Both the position numbers and the translations under genes were made by a program. This document shows, piece after piece, positions 49,118 through 58,762 of a DNA stretch of 64,000 bases. Source of the stretch: Elusimicrobiota bacterium (lineage in GTDB: Bacteria; Elusimicrobiota; Elusimicrobia; UBA1565; JACRDR01); assembly GCA_016194745.1 (NCBI GenBank), contig JACQBA010000002.1, positions 43,582-107,581 of the forward strand, written 5' to 3'. Below the pieces are notes generated by a model. The model was not told the origin of the DNA and did not search any database. It worked only from the letters and a program-made list of their open reading frames with translations. Within the stretch, counting starts at the first letter, position 1. Each line of letters opens with the position of its first letter.

Positions 49118-50106
49118 GCCTCCTGAGGATAGCCCGGGAATGTTACGTTTTCCAGACCCAGACGGGCGAGGCAGTCGGAGAAATCCTGGGGTATGGGCGC
49201 CTCGATCTCGAGCGGCGCGCCGGTGAGGGGATGGTTGAGGCGGATCCGCCAGGCGTGCAGCATCTGCCGCGGCGCGCCGAGCGCCTCCAAGTCGGCCGGG
49301 GTCAGCTCCCGCCGCACGGCCTTCATGTAGGCCTCCCCCTCGCCGATGTAGAGCTTGTCGCCCAGCACCGGGTGCCCGAGCGAGGCCAGGTGGACGCGGA
49401 TCTGGTGCAGGCGCCCAGTCCTGGGCACGGCGCGCACGACGGACGCGCGCTCGGCCGCGCCCAGGCGCTCGAAGTCGGTCACGGCCGGGGAGGCCCCCTC
49501 GGCGCCCACCGCCTGCTTGACCTTGATCTCCGCGCCCTCAAATCCGAGCGGCAGGTCGACGGTCTTGCGCTCGAACGCGACGCGCCCGGCCGCGACGGCG
49601 AGGTACTCCTTCTTCACCGTGCGTCCCAGGAACTGGGTCATGAGCGAGCGCGCGGCCTCGGGAGTCCGGGCGAGCACGAGCGCGCCGCTCGTCTCGCGGT
49701 CGAGCCGGTGCGCCAGGTGCAGGCTCGCGCCGTACTGGCCGCGAAGGATCGAGGTGACGCTGTTGCGCACGACGCGGTCCGTCGGGTGGCTGATCACGTC
49801 GCACGGCTTGTTGACCACGACCAGGCTCGCATCCTCGAACAGCACGGGCAGGCGGTCGTAACGCGCGAGCGGTTCGTCGCGCTTTTCGTAGCGGATGATC
49901 ACCGTCTCGCCCTTGACGACCCGGGCGGACGCCTTGACGGAGCGGCCGGGGCGCAGGACTTTCCCGTCGTCGATGAGCCGCTGCACCTCGGCGCGCGAGT
50001 ACCGATGCAGCCGCGCCGCCAGGAAGGAGTCGAGGCGGCCGCCGGCGTGCTCGAGCTGCACCTCGAAGGGGACCTCGACCCAGTCGCCCTCGATCCTCAC
50101 CCGCAT
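49084..50106 (-). CDS. RluA family pseudouridine synthase
   Basis: S4-like N-terminus; LHLAHRLDRETSGALVLARTPEAARSL; GRLHQIRVHLASLGHPVLGDKLY. Confidence 0.95.
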   Translation of the reverse strand: MRVRIEGDWVEVPFEVQLEHAGGRLDSFLAARLHRYSRAEVQRLIDDGKVLRPGRSVKASARVVKGETVIIRYEKRDEPLARYDRLPVLFEDASLVVVNKPCDVISHPTDRVVRNSVTSILRGQYGASLHLAHRLDRETSGALVLARTPEAARSLMTQFLGRTVKKEYLAVAAGRVAFERKTVDLPLGFEGAEIKVKQAVGAEGASPAVTDFERLGAAERASVVRAVPRTGRLHQIRVHLASLGHPVLGDKLYIGEGEAYMKAVRRELTPADLEALGAPRQMLHAWRIRLNHPLTGAPLEIEAPIPQDFSDCLARLGLENVTFPGYPQEAWTASGGAGSR

Positions 50107-50110
50107 GGCG

Positions 50111-50644
50111 TCAGGGGATGATGCGCCGCGCCGTCAGGTAGCGCCGGCGGTAGAACTCGGTGTCGAGGCTCTCCTCGACGACGCCGACGCTCGGATTGAC
50201 GAAATGGATGAAGACCCCGTCGCTGAGGTAGATGCCGACCCGGTCGATCATGCGGCTCGACGGCGACTCCGACAGAAAGACGACGTCGCCCGAGCGCAGT
50301 TCCTCCGCCGAGGCGACGCGCTGGCCGAGGAGGGAGAGCTCCTCCGTCTTGCGCGGCAGCGGGATGCCGTTCTGGGCGAACACGCGGCGGACGAAATCGG
50401 GCCCGTCGGTCGGCGCGTCCTTGGGCTCGCGCATCCCGATGTACGCCTTGGCCGAACGGACGAGCGACTGCGCCGCGGGCGGCACCGCGGCCATCGGCGG
50501 CCGGACGGGACGCCCCGGGATCGCGATGGGGCCCGGCGGCGGCACGGGAGGCGGGGACGGGGGCTTGGTTTGGCGCGGCGCCGCGCAGCCCGCGGCGGCG
50601 GCGAGCACGCTCAGCCGGAAAGCGGCGAGGACGCGGCGCTTCAT
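50111..50644 (-). CDS. NlpC/P60-like paralog with substituted catalytic residues
   Basis: TDGPDFVRRVFAQNG (Cys to Gly) and MIDRVGIYLSDGVFIHFV (His to Arg). Confidence 0.8.
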   Translation of the reverse strand: MKRRVLAAFRLSVLAAAAGCAAPRQTKPPSPPPVPPPGPIAIPGRPVRPPMAAVPPAAQSLVRSAKAYIGMREPKDAPTDGPDFVRRVFAQNGIPLPRKTEELSLLGQRVASAEELRSGDVVFLSESPSSRMIDRVGIYLSDGVFIHFVNPSVGVVEESLDTEFYRRRYLTARRIIP

Positions 50645-51030
50645 CGCCCGGACGCGGCCATCAGGACTTCGGGGCCCGCGACCCGCGCCTCCTCGGCCCG
50701 CGAGGCGTCGGCCAGATCGCGGTCCCAGGTCACCACCGTGACCTTTCGCTTGTAGTGGCGCAGGGCGCGCGCACGCTCGAGGATGACGGCATCGGCCGTG
50801 GAGCCCTCGGCGAACAGGACGCGCACGCCGCCGCCCGCGGACACCTTGCGCCAGCCCCCGTCGAAGACGACCTCCGCGTCGGACGGCGGGTTTCCCGCCA
50901 CCCACGCCTCGACGCGGCGCACGAGCTCGCGCTCCCACGCGTCCGCGTCGCGGGGCGCGCGAAAAGGGCCGAACAACGCGTGGACCGCGTTGGAGCCGTC
51001 GACCAGGAGCGTGGTTTCCCGACGAGACAT
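50641..51030 (-). CDS. NYN domain/YacP-like RNase fold protein
   Basis: TLLVDGSNAVHALFG; EVVFDGG; GSTADAVILERARAL; VTVVTWDRDLAD. Confidence 0.85.
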   Translation of the reverse strand: MSRRETTLLVDGSNAVHALFGPFRAPRDADAWERELVRRVEAWVAGNPPSDAEVVFDGGWRKVSAGGGVRVLFAEGSTADAVILERARALRHYKRKVTVVTWDRDLADASRAEEARVAGPEVLMAASGR

Positions 51031-51087
51031 GATCTCTACATTATACCCCGAGTAGGAAGGCCGCATAAAGTGGTATAAATATAAAGG

Positions 51088-51687
51088 ATGTCTCACGCGC
51101 TCGTCCTGAACCGCAACTTCTACGCCGTCCATATCGCGGACTGGCGCAAGGCCCTGTCGATGGTCTACCAGGGACACGCCGAGGTCGTCGACGAGGACCT
51201 CGTCACCTACGACTTCGCCTCCTGGGCCGAGCTCTCGGCCGTCATGTCGGAGCATCCCGCCGGCTTCGTCCACTCGCCCAGCCTGCGCATCGCGGTGCCC
51301 GAGATCATCCGCCTGACGCGCTACGACCGGATGCCCCAGCGCGAGGTCGTCTTCACGCGGCGCAACCTCTACGAGCACTACCGCCACCGCTGCTGCTACT
51401 GCGGCGGCCGCTTCCGCACGTCCGAGCTCAATTTGGACCATGTCGTGCCGCGTTCGCGCGGCGGGGACTCGAGCTGGGACAACGTGGTGACGGCCTGCAT
51501 CCCCTGCAACACCAAGAAAGGCAACCGGCTTCCCAAGGAGGCCGGGATGAACCTGCTCGTGTCGCCCACCAAGCCGAATTGGGGCGGGATGCGCAGCCTG
51601 GTCCTCTCCTCTCCCATCCCGATCCGCGCGAGCTGGCAGAAGCTCATCGACCGCGCCTATTGGGACGCCGAGATCGGCGAAAATTAA
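51088..51687 (+). CDS. HNH endonuclease
   Basis: RCCYCGGRFRTSELNLDHVVPRSRGGDSSWDNVVTACIPCNTKKGNR. Confidence 0.93.
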   Translation: MSHALVLNRNFYAVHIADWRKALSMVYQGHAEVVDEDLVTYDFASWAELSAVMSEHPAGFVHSPSLRIAVPEIIRLTRYDRMPQREVVFTRRNLYEHYRHRCCYCGGRFRTSELNLDHVVPRSRGGDSSWDNVVTACIPCNTKKGNRLPKEAGMNLLVSPTKPNWGGMRSLVLSSPIPIRASWQKLIDRAYWDAEIGEN

Positions 51688-52370
51688 GCGGATCGAGCGG
51701 CCCCTGCCGGCAGCAGGTCCGCGAAGGCGAAGCCTTCCCGCAGCACCGATTCTCCCGGGCTCACCGGAATATCCCGGCTGAAGACCGGACCGCCGTGCAC
51801 GCACGTATGGAACTCCCCGTTCTCGCCGCACGGATCGACCCCGGCGGGCAGGTCCGCGAGCAGAGCCTCGTCGAACGCCCGTCCGGCGAAGGCGGCGGGG
51901 AGCTTGCGCGGGTCGACGCAGACGAGCGTCGCGCGGAAGCCCTCGCGCAGCATCGCGCGCGCGAGCTCGGCCGTGTCGCGCCGCCAAAGCGGGAAGACGC
52001 CTTCGAGCCCGACGCGCGCGAGCTGCTTCTCGCGGTACGCCCGGATGTCCTCGAGGAACAGGTCGCCGAACACGACCTTGGTCGCGCCGCGGGCCTTCCA
52101 GCGCGAGAGAGCCGCCTCGAAGCGCTCCTCGTAGACGGCGTTGGGGCACGGGGACGGGATCGGCACCTTCTCGAGGGGCAGCCCGGCCGCGCGCGCCTGC
52201 TCGTCCAAGATCGACTCCCGCACGCCGTGCATCGCGACGCGCGCGTAGGCCTCGGTCACCGTCGTCAGCAGCGCGACGACCTCCAAGCGCCCCTCCGTCC
52301 TCACGCGATGGAGCGCGTAGGCGCTGTCCTTGCCGCTGCTCCAGGAGACCACCGCTTTCTCGCGCGTCAT
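51684..52370 (-). CDS. diphthine--ammonia ligase-like ATP pyrophosphatase
   Basis: VVSWSSGKDSAYALHRV; CVDPRKLPAAFAGRAFDEALLADLPAGVDPCGENGEFHTCVHGGPVF. Confidence 0.92.
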   Translation of the reverse strand: MTREKAVVSWSSGKDSAYALHRVRTEGRLEVVALLTTVTEAYARVAMHGVRESILDEQARAAGLPLEKVPIPSPCPNAVYEERFEAALSRWKARGATKVVFGDLFLEDIRAYREKQLARVGLEGVFPLWRRDTAELARAMLREGFRATLVCVDPRKLPAAFAGRAFDEALLADLPAGVDPCGENGEFHTCVHGGPVFSRDIPVSPGESVLREGFAFADLLPAGAARSA

Positions 52371-52396
52371 GCATCGACTATACAACAAAATATAAC

Positions 52397-54430
52397 ATGG
52401 CCCTGATGCCGACGAAGGAGTGGAGGGACGCCGCGGCCCGGTTCGCGGACAGGACGGCGCCACTGTGGATTCTGGCGGGCCTGGCGACGGCGCTGTGGCT
52501 CAAGGCGCTATGGGGCCGGAGCGCGCTGTTCTACGACACGCTCTATTTCCTCTTCTACCCGAACGCGGAATTCCTCCGGCGCTGTCTCCGCGCCTCCGCC
52601 TTCCCGTACTGGAATCCCTACATCTACGGCGGCGTGCCGTTCATGGCGAACATGCAGTCGGCGGTGTTCTACCCCTTCACCTATCTGCAGGCGGTCCTTC
52701 CCTTCGCGCGCGCGGTGGCGGTGAGCGCGTGGGCGCACACCGCGCTCGCGGGCCTTTTCATGTACGCCTTCCTCCGCCGGCTCGGGGCCTCCAAGACGGG
52801 TGCGCTCGCCGCGGGCATCGTCTTCTCCTTGAACGGGAACTTCATCTTGCGCTACGCCTATCCGAGCCAGCTGCACAGCTACGTGTGGCTGCCGCCGATG
52901 TTCCTCAGCCTCGCGCGCGCGCGCGAGCGGCCGGGCTGGATCGCGGTCGGCGCGGCGGCGCTGGCGCTGCAGGTGTTCGCGGGGCATCCGCAGTTCGCGC
53001 TCTACTCGGGCGCGGCGCTCGCCCTCTGGATCGCCGCCTCGCCGGACCGGGTCAAAGGATCGGCCCTGCTCCTCGTCATGCTGTCCCTCGCCGCCGTCTT
53101 GGCCGCGGTGCAGCTTCTCCCCTCCGCCCAATTCGCCACCGAGTCCGTGCGCGCCTCGAAGCTGGGCTACGAGTGGGCGACGGCCTATTCGATCCGGCCT
53201 TGGGAGTTCCTCGCGATGCTCCTCGGGCCCCAATGGAGCCTGTATTTCACGCCCACGAGCGGAGACCCTCATCTGGTAGGCTTTTACGTCGGCCCCTTCG
53301 CGTTGCTCCTCGCCGCCCTGGCGCTGCGGGGCCCGCGGGAGCGCTGGGCGCCGTTTGCGGCGATCGCGGCCGCGGGAGCGCTCCTGTCCTTGGGCAAGCA
53401 CCTTCCCTTCTACGAGCTCATGTTCCGCCTGATCCCGCCGCTCGGCTGGTTCCGCTTCCCCGCGCAAGCTCTTTATCTGCCGTGCTTCGCCTTGGCCGTC
53501 CTCGCCGGACTCGGCGCCGACGCGCTGGCGGGGCGGCGCGGGGCGTGGCTCGCCGGCCTTTGCGCGGCGGACCTGCTCGTGTTCGGCTGGCGCGGCCTCG
53601 TCTGGACCGATCCCGCGGTGTACGCCCGCGACACGCCGGTCCGCGACCTCCTGCGCGAGAAAGCCGCCACCGACCGGATCATTCTGACCCCGCGCACGCG
53701 CTCGACGCTCAAGATGCCGGGCAAGACGCCGCTCGAGGCCTGGCTCAAGTTCAAGGACGTGCTGCACCCGAATTTAGCGCTCACGTACGGCTTCTACGCG
53801 GCCGACGGGCAGGAGGAGCTGCGCTACGCCCGCTACGACGCCGTCCTCGCGCGCGTCTCCGCCGACCCCCTGTCGCCGTGGATGGACGTGCTGGGCATCC
53901 GCTACGTCCTCACGCTCTGGGACCTGCCGCGCTCGAAGTTCACGCCGATCGGCGAGTCGACGGCCAAGGTGTTCGGCAACCCGCAGGCCTTTCCTAAGGC
54001 GTACGTCGCACACGACGCCGTCTTTGTCCCGGAGGAGCGCGCGGTCGCGGACATCTCGGGCAAGGACGCCGGGGACCTGCTGACCTCCATCGCCGTGCAC
54101 GACCGCGCGCTGGCCGGCACGCTCTCCGACACGGCGGAGGACAGCCGGATCCGCATGGTCGAGTATTCCCCGAACCGGATCATCATCGAGACGAAGACGC
54201 CCGCGGCGGGCTGGCTCGTGGTGACCGACGCTTGGGACGCCGGCTGGCGCGCCTGGGTGGACACGAAGCGCGAGCGGGTCGAGCGCGTCAACTACGTGCA
54301 GCGAGCGGTGCGCGTGCCGCGCGGGAGCTCCGTCGTCGTCTTCAAATACCGCCCCCGCTGGTTCAACGGCGCGCTGATGGTCACCGCCGCCGGCTGGCTC
54401 TGGGCCGCCGCCCTCTTCATCTTCCTATGA
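52397..54430 (+). CDS. YfhO-like multi-TM membrane protein
   Basis: FYPNAEFLRRCLRASAFPYWNPYIYGGVPFMANMQSAVFYPFTYL; C-terminal AGWLVVTDAWDAGWRAWVDTK. Confidence 0.85.
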   Translation: MALMPTKEWRDAAARFADRTAPLWILAGLATALWLKALWGRSALFYDTLYFLFYPNAEFLRRCLRASAFPYWNPYIYGGVPFMANMQSAVFYPFTYLQAVLPFARAVAVSAWAHTALAGLFMYAFLRRLGASKTGALAAGIVFSLNGNFILRYAYPSQLHSYVWLPPMFLSLARARERPGWIAVGAAALALQVFAGHPQFALYSGAALALWIAASPDRVKGSALLLVMLSLAAVLAAVQLLPSAQFATESVRASKLGYEWATAYSIRPWEFLAMLLGPQWSLYFTPTSGDPHLVGFYVGPFALLLAALALRGPRERWAPFAAIAAAGALLSLGKHLPFYELMFRLIPPLGWFRFPAQALYLPCFALAVLAGLGADALAGRRGAWLAGLCAADLLVFGWRGLVWTDPAVYARDTPVRDLLREKAATDRIILTPRTRSTLKMPGKTPLEAWLKFKDVLHPNLALTYGFYAADGQEELRYARYDAVLARVSADPLSPWMDVLGIRYVLTLWDLPRSKFTPIGESTAKVFGNPQAFPKAYVAHDAVFVPEERAVADISGKDAGDLLTSIAVHDRALAGTLSDTAEDSRIRMVEYSPNRIIIETKTPAAGWLVVTDAWDAGWRAWVDTKRERVERVNYVQRAVRVPRGSSVVVFKYRPRWFNGALMVTAAGWLWAAALFIFL

Positions 54431-54448
54431 CCAAGACCCGGTTCCCGG

Positions 54449-55657
54449 TCAGGATTCGGCGGGGGTGATGCGCGACTCGATCCCGTGCCACACCTTCGGG
54501 ATGTCGCCTTTGGTGTCGCGCACGCCTTTGTCGAAGAGGCTGAGGTAGACCTCGAGCGCCGCGGCGCCGTCGAGCGACTCGCGCGTCGCGTTGTGGCCGA
54601 GACCCTGGCTGAGCAGCGACGAGAGCGACGGCTCCTGCTCGAACTCGATCGTCCGGTCGAAGCCGGGCCTTTGCCCGGTGCTCTGGAAGATCAGCACGCA
54701 GCGCCCGGTCTCGGCCAGGAGATCGATGTATTTCTGCACGTTGGCGTCGCTCAAATCCAAGACGCGGTGAACGAAGTACGGCTGGGTCGGCACGTCGTAG
54801 AGCCGGAGCAGCGAGGCGAGGACGGCCCCCTGCGGCAGCTTAAATAGGCGGCACTCGACCGTATAGCGCACGCCCTCGAAATGTTCCGGGTTCGGGACGC
54901 GGATGCGCCACGCCGGAAGATCGTCTTGGTACTCCAGGGAGACTTGGCGCGCCTTGCGGCTCGCCGCCGGCCTCGCGGCCATGGAATCGACGCGCGACGC
55001 GGACGCCGCGACGCTCACGACCTGCCACAGGCCGTTCGCGAGGCGGACGGTCTCGGCGTCCAGCGGCTGCTCCGACTCGATCGCGGCCGCGTTCGCCATG
55101 CGGAAAGCAAGCGTGAACTTCGGGTTGGCGGAGGTGATCAAGACGACCGTCTTGCCGCTGAAGCCGCCGAGCCACGGTCTGGAAATGCGCAGCTCGAGCG
55201 GGAGCGTGCACGCCGAATGCCGCGTCAGGCGCCGGCCCGGCAGGAGCGCCGCCGCGCGCGGCAGCAGGCGCAGCAGGATGTTCGCGTAGGCGTATGTCAG
55301 GGCGCCGGCCACGAGCAGCGCGACGCCGAAGGCGGCGGTCGGCTTGGGATCGGCGCCGAACGCCCAAAGCGTGGACGCGAACACCGCCGCGCCCGCCAGG
55401 CCCGCGACCGCGCGCACCGCGCGGCGGCGGAAACCGAGCGTCTCCAAGTGGGCGACGCAGACCGAGCAGTACGGCAGGCGCACCCGCGCCCGCCAGCGGC
55501 CCGGCGGCCACAGCGAGCGGATGCGGACGTCGCTGCGCGTGTCGGCGTCCATGCCGCAGCAGCCGCACAAGGTCGGCAGCGTCATGGAAGGGGGCCCGGA
55601 GTGCGAGCCGACGAGGCGAAAGCGCACGAGCGACATCGTCTGCCGCTTCACGCTCAC
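54449..55657 (-). CDS. uncharacterised protein, long paralog
   Basis: VRYTVECRLFKLPQGAVLASLLRLYDVPTQPYFVHRVLDLSDANVQKYIDLL; GTG start in a GTGA overlap with the upstream gene. Confidence 0.75.
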   Translation of the reverse strand: MSVKRQTMSLVRFRLVGSHSGPPSMTLPTLCGCCGMDADTRSDVRIRSLWPPGRWRARVRLPYCSVCVAHLETLGFRRRAVRAVAGLAGAAVFASTLWAFGADPKPTAAFGVALLVAGALTYAYANILLRLLPRAAALLPGRRLTRHSACTLPLELRISRPWLGGFSGKTVVLITSANPKFTLAFRMANAAAIESEQPLDAETVRLANGLWQVVSVAASASRVDSMAARPAASRKARQVSLEYQDDLPAWRIRVPNPEHFEGVRYTVECRLFKLPQGAVLASLLRLYDVPTQPYFVHRVLDLSDANVQKYIDLLAETGRCVLIFQSTGQRPGFDRTIEFEQEPSLSSLLSQGLGHNATRESLDGAAALEVYLSLFDKGVRDTKGDIPKVWHGIESRITPAES

Positions 55658-56250
55658 GCCCGCCCCCAGAGCCGGGATACGAAGCGCCGCATCAGCCCGG
55701 CCCCGTCGAGACGGCGGCGCCGCGCCGCGAGCCACGCGTCCACGCGGTCCCACGCCTCGACCGCTCCGCCCCGCGTCTCCTCAAGGCACGTCTCGTAGCG
55801 CTTGTAGAAGTCGGCGAGCGCCGCGGCGCCGTCGGTGGAGCCCACGGCGGCGTTGTACGCCGCGCCGTCGCGCAAGAGAGCGTGGAGCGCGACGCGGTGC
55901 GGCACCGCGAGAGGCCGCTTGAACCCGGGCATCTCGCCGCGGCTGTCGAAGGCGACGATCCAGCGCCCGGCGCCCACGAGCGCCTTGAGATACTTCGCGG
56001 CCTCGGGGTCCGAAAGATCATGCACGCGGTGGATGTAGAACGGGCGGCCCGGGATATCGTGCAGCTCGATGATGCAGGCGAGGAGGGCGCCGTGGGGGAA
56101 CTTGAACAGGCGGAAGCGCGCCGCGTAGGAGACCTTGCGGAAGCGTTCGGGATTGGCGACCCGCAGGCGAAGCACGGGCTCGCCGCGCTCGAATTCCAAC
56201 AAGAGCGCTTTCTGGTTCCTCATGGGGCTCCTTACGAAGGATAAGCTCAA
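55654..56250 (-). CDS. uncharacterised protein, short paralog
   Basis: VSYAARFRLFKFPHGALLACIIELHDIPGRPFYIHRVHDLSDPEAAKYLKAL. Confidence 0.75.
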   Translation of the reverse strand: MSLSFVRSPMRNQKALLLEFERGEPVLRLRVANPERFRKVSYAARFRLFKFPHGALLACIIELHDIPGRPFYIHRVHDLSDPEAAKYLKALVGAGRWIVAFDSRGEMPGFKRPLAVPHRVALHALLRDGAAYNAAVGSTDGAAALADFYKRYETCLEETRGGAVEAWDRVDAWLAARRRRLDGAGLMRRFVSRLWGRA

Positions 56251-56274
56251 AACCGACCCCTGTCAAGCAACGAC

Positions 56275-56643
56275 CTAGTTCCCCCCGTCTCCATCCGATA
56301 AGTTTATCTCAATTGTAGGCTCTTCGCCGAGAGGCGAGCCGTCTCCGTCGGCGGAGCAGGCCTTTTCCTTCGCCTTTCCTTCGGCCCGGATCACGCGCTC
56401 GAGAGCCTTGAAATTGTCCTTGATCGCCTGGACCTGCGCCTCCTGCTCGTCCGCCGGAAGCGCCTTCCAGCCGGGGCTGCTTCGAAGGGCGCGCAGGGCC
56501 GCCGCGCGCTGCTTCTTCAGTTCCTCGAGGGATTGCTTCGTCTTCTTGCGCGCCTCGGCGCGGCACTCCTGCGCCGCCGTCGCCGCATAGGCGGGCGCAC
56601 CCAAGCCGAAGAGGAGGAGTCCGAACGCGATCAACGATGTCAT
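56275..56643 (-). CDS. small secreted hypothetical protein
   Basis: Signal peptide; charged helical body; acidic C-terminus NLSDGDGGN. Confidence 0.6.
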   Translation of the reverse strand: MTSLIAFGLLLFGLGAPAYAATAAQECRAEARKKTKQSLEELKKQRAAALRALRSSPGWKALPADEQEAQVQAIKDNFKALERVIRAEGKAKEKACSADGDGSPLGEEPTIEINLSDGDGGN

Positions 56644-56714
56644 GGCTGCTTCCCAACGCCGCATCCGTATATAGTCTACGCGCGAGGCGGCCGCAAAACG
56701 GCAACAAAACAGTA

Positions 56715-57593
56715 TCACTCGAACGGGCTCCTGCCGCCGTTGGCGAGAGCGAACGCGCGCGCCCATCCCTCGCGGGCGCCCGGGTTGTTCGGGACGAACC
56801 CGCACGGACCGGTCGCGCCGATCGAGCCCCAGACGTCGAGCGAGCCGTCCTCGCGCCGCCGCTCGTACTGGTAGTCGGCGGTCGAGTTGGCGAAATGGCA
56901 GCCCTGGCACGTCGACAGGCGGATGCGGACGAGCTCGATGCGCGACGAAGGCCCGGACTCCGCGAGCCTGGCCGTGAACGCGGACGGCGGATGACCCGGA
57001 TAGGTGTTGAGATGGAGCGCCGAGGCGGGCGCCGGATCGTCCACGTCGCGCGGCGAGTAGCTGCCGAACGCCCAGCGGCCGGCCGCCACTTTGCGGGCGA
57101 TGCGCAGCTCGAAGACCCGCGGCGGCAGGGAGCGCAGGCCGATGCGATGGGCCACCGTCGTGCCGACGGGGTACTCCCACGTCTCGCGCGGCGGCTTGCC
57201 CGAGACGCGGATGCTCGTCCCCGGCGGGATCATCGCGTACACGCTTTCCTCGAAAATCCTGCGCTGGGCGGCCCGGTCCATCGGATCGATCGCCTCGCCG
57301 TCGACCTTCAGGCTGGCGGCGATGGGCGCGAGCGCGTAGGGCCTCGGCGCGCGCATGCGGCGCGCCTCGGATTGCGGCAGCTCCTCGAACGAAAGGAAGC
57401 GCTCGCGCTCCAGGAAATCCGCGGGCAGCTCGGCGGGCAGGCCCTCGTACAGCGTCGGCTCCGGCGGATGCTCCGCCTCGCCCAAGGATTCGAGGTATCG
57501 GAGAACATGGGCATACTCGGCGTCGCCGGCGGCGCGAGCGGACGCGGCAAGGACCAACGCGGCGGCCACGGCCCAGAGTCGCGCGGAAATCAT
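56715..57593 (-). CDS. secreted protein with single CXXCH motif
   Basis: Signal peptide; LSTCQGCHFANSTADYQYERR. Confidence 0.7.
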   Translation of the reverse strand: MISARLWAVAAALVLAASARAAGDAEYAHVLRYLESLGEAEHPPEPTLYEGLPAELPADFLERERFLSFEELPQSEARRMRAPRPYALAPIAASLKVDGEAIDPMDRAAQRRIFEESVYAMIPPGTSIRVSGKPPRETWEYPVGTTVAHRIGLRSLPPRVFELRIARKVAAGRWAFGSYSPRDVDDPAPASALHLNTYPGHPPSAFTARLAESGPSSRIELVRIRLSTCQGCHFANSTADYQYERRREDGSLDVWGSIGATGPCGFVPNNPGAREGWARAFALANGGRSPFE

Positions 57594-57732
57594 GGACTAT
57601 ATAGGGTTCCATTTTCCCCGTCGGACGACCACGGTCCAAGATGCCGCCTAGACCCAGCTAAACGGCTTACTTGATTCTAGGTCCTTCGTCCCGCCTCCCG
57701 CCGAAAACCGCTATTACGAAAAACCGGCGCCG

Positions 57733-57975
57733 CGGGTCCTGTCGCGATGGGGCCCATCGGGCCTGCGGCCGCCCCGGCGACTTCGCGCCGGTTGCTCCTC
57801 GGCCCGATCCGACCCATCGCGCCACCCACGGCGCCGGTTTTTCGCTTTCATGAGAGACTCGGGAGCTTCCACAAAATGCGCGACGGGTGGCGTCGATGGG
57901 TCGGATCGGCCGGGTGCGCAGACCGCGCGAAGCGCGGCGAGCAGAGGCCGATGGGTCCCATCGGCGACAGGACCC
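57733..57975. repeat. ~240-bp imperfect inverted repeat
   Basis: Arm 1 GCGGGTCCTGTCGCGATGGGGCCCATCGG...CCCGATCCGACCCATCGCGCCACCC; arm 2 is its approximate reverse complement. Confidence 0.75.
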
Positions 57976-58002
57976 GTCGCGCTATTAGGGCCTTGCCGGG
58001 AT

Positions 58003-58713
58003 CTAGCGCTTCTTGCGGGCGGGGATGATCTCGATGGGATCGAGCGTCTGGACGGGCGAGCCGAAGGCGGCCTCGGGCTCGGCGAGGACGAAGCGGCCTC
58101 CGGCCTTCGTCAGCACGACGGCGCCGGACTCGAGGCCGTTGACGGCCCAGTGCATCTCGTAGTTCGCGTCGCTTCCCACGTGGCCCGGGATCGAGAGCGA
58201 AAAGCGCCCGTTGCCGTCCGCGGCGGCGGCCAAATCGCGCGAGAAGAACACCGGCGGGGCGACGCCTTGGACCCCGGGGTCGAGGACGTTCCTCGTCTGG
58301 ACGGCCACCCGGGCGCTCTCGGGAGGCTGCCCGGCCCACCGCGAGAGGCCGCCCTGAACCTCGACGACGAAATCGCACTCACGGCGCATGGGCGCGACGA
58401 CCAGGTCTCCCAACGGGGAGAGGATCGCGAAGGGCACCATGACGATCATGGCGAACACCCCGACCGCGATTGGCCGCGGGTCATAGCCCTCGACGATCAT
58501 CTCGCGCGAGATCTTCCGGTAGCTCCGCCCGACGCCGCGCGTGTACTCCATCGAGAACGGGCGCATATGGCAATCCAGCTCCTTGACCGAGGCGGAGGAC
58601 ACCCGCACCTGCACGTCGGAGATCGGCATGACGTCGGTCTGGGCCCCGGCGGGCCGGACCGCGGCGGCCGCGAGGAGCAGGGCGGCGAGGAGGCGCATCC
58701 CGGGAGGATACAT
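58003..58713 (-). CDS. hypothetical secreted protein
   Basis: MYPPGMRLLAALLLAAAAVRPAGAQ signal; divergent from the D-aminoacylase gene. Confidence 0.6.
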   Translation of the reverse strand: MYPPGMRLLAALLLAAAAVRPAGAQTDVMPISDVQVRVSSASVKELDCHMRPFSMEYTRGVGRSYRKISREMIVEGYDPRPIAVGVFAMIVMVPFAILSPLGDLVVAPMRRECDFVVEVQGGLSRWAGQPPESARVAVQTRNVLDPGVQGVAPPVFFSRDLAAAADGNGRFSLSIPGHVGSDANYEMHWAVNGLESGAVVLTKAGGRFVLAEPEAAFGSPVQTLDPIEIIPARKKR

Positions 58714-58762
58714 TACTTCGCGACCCATTGAAATTTCCGTGAGGCCGGCGTATGCTCGACTC

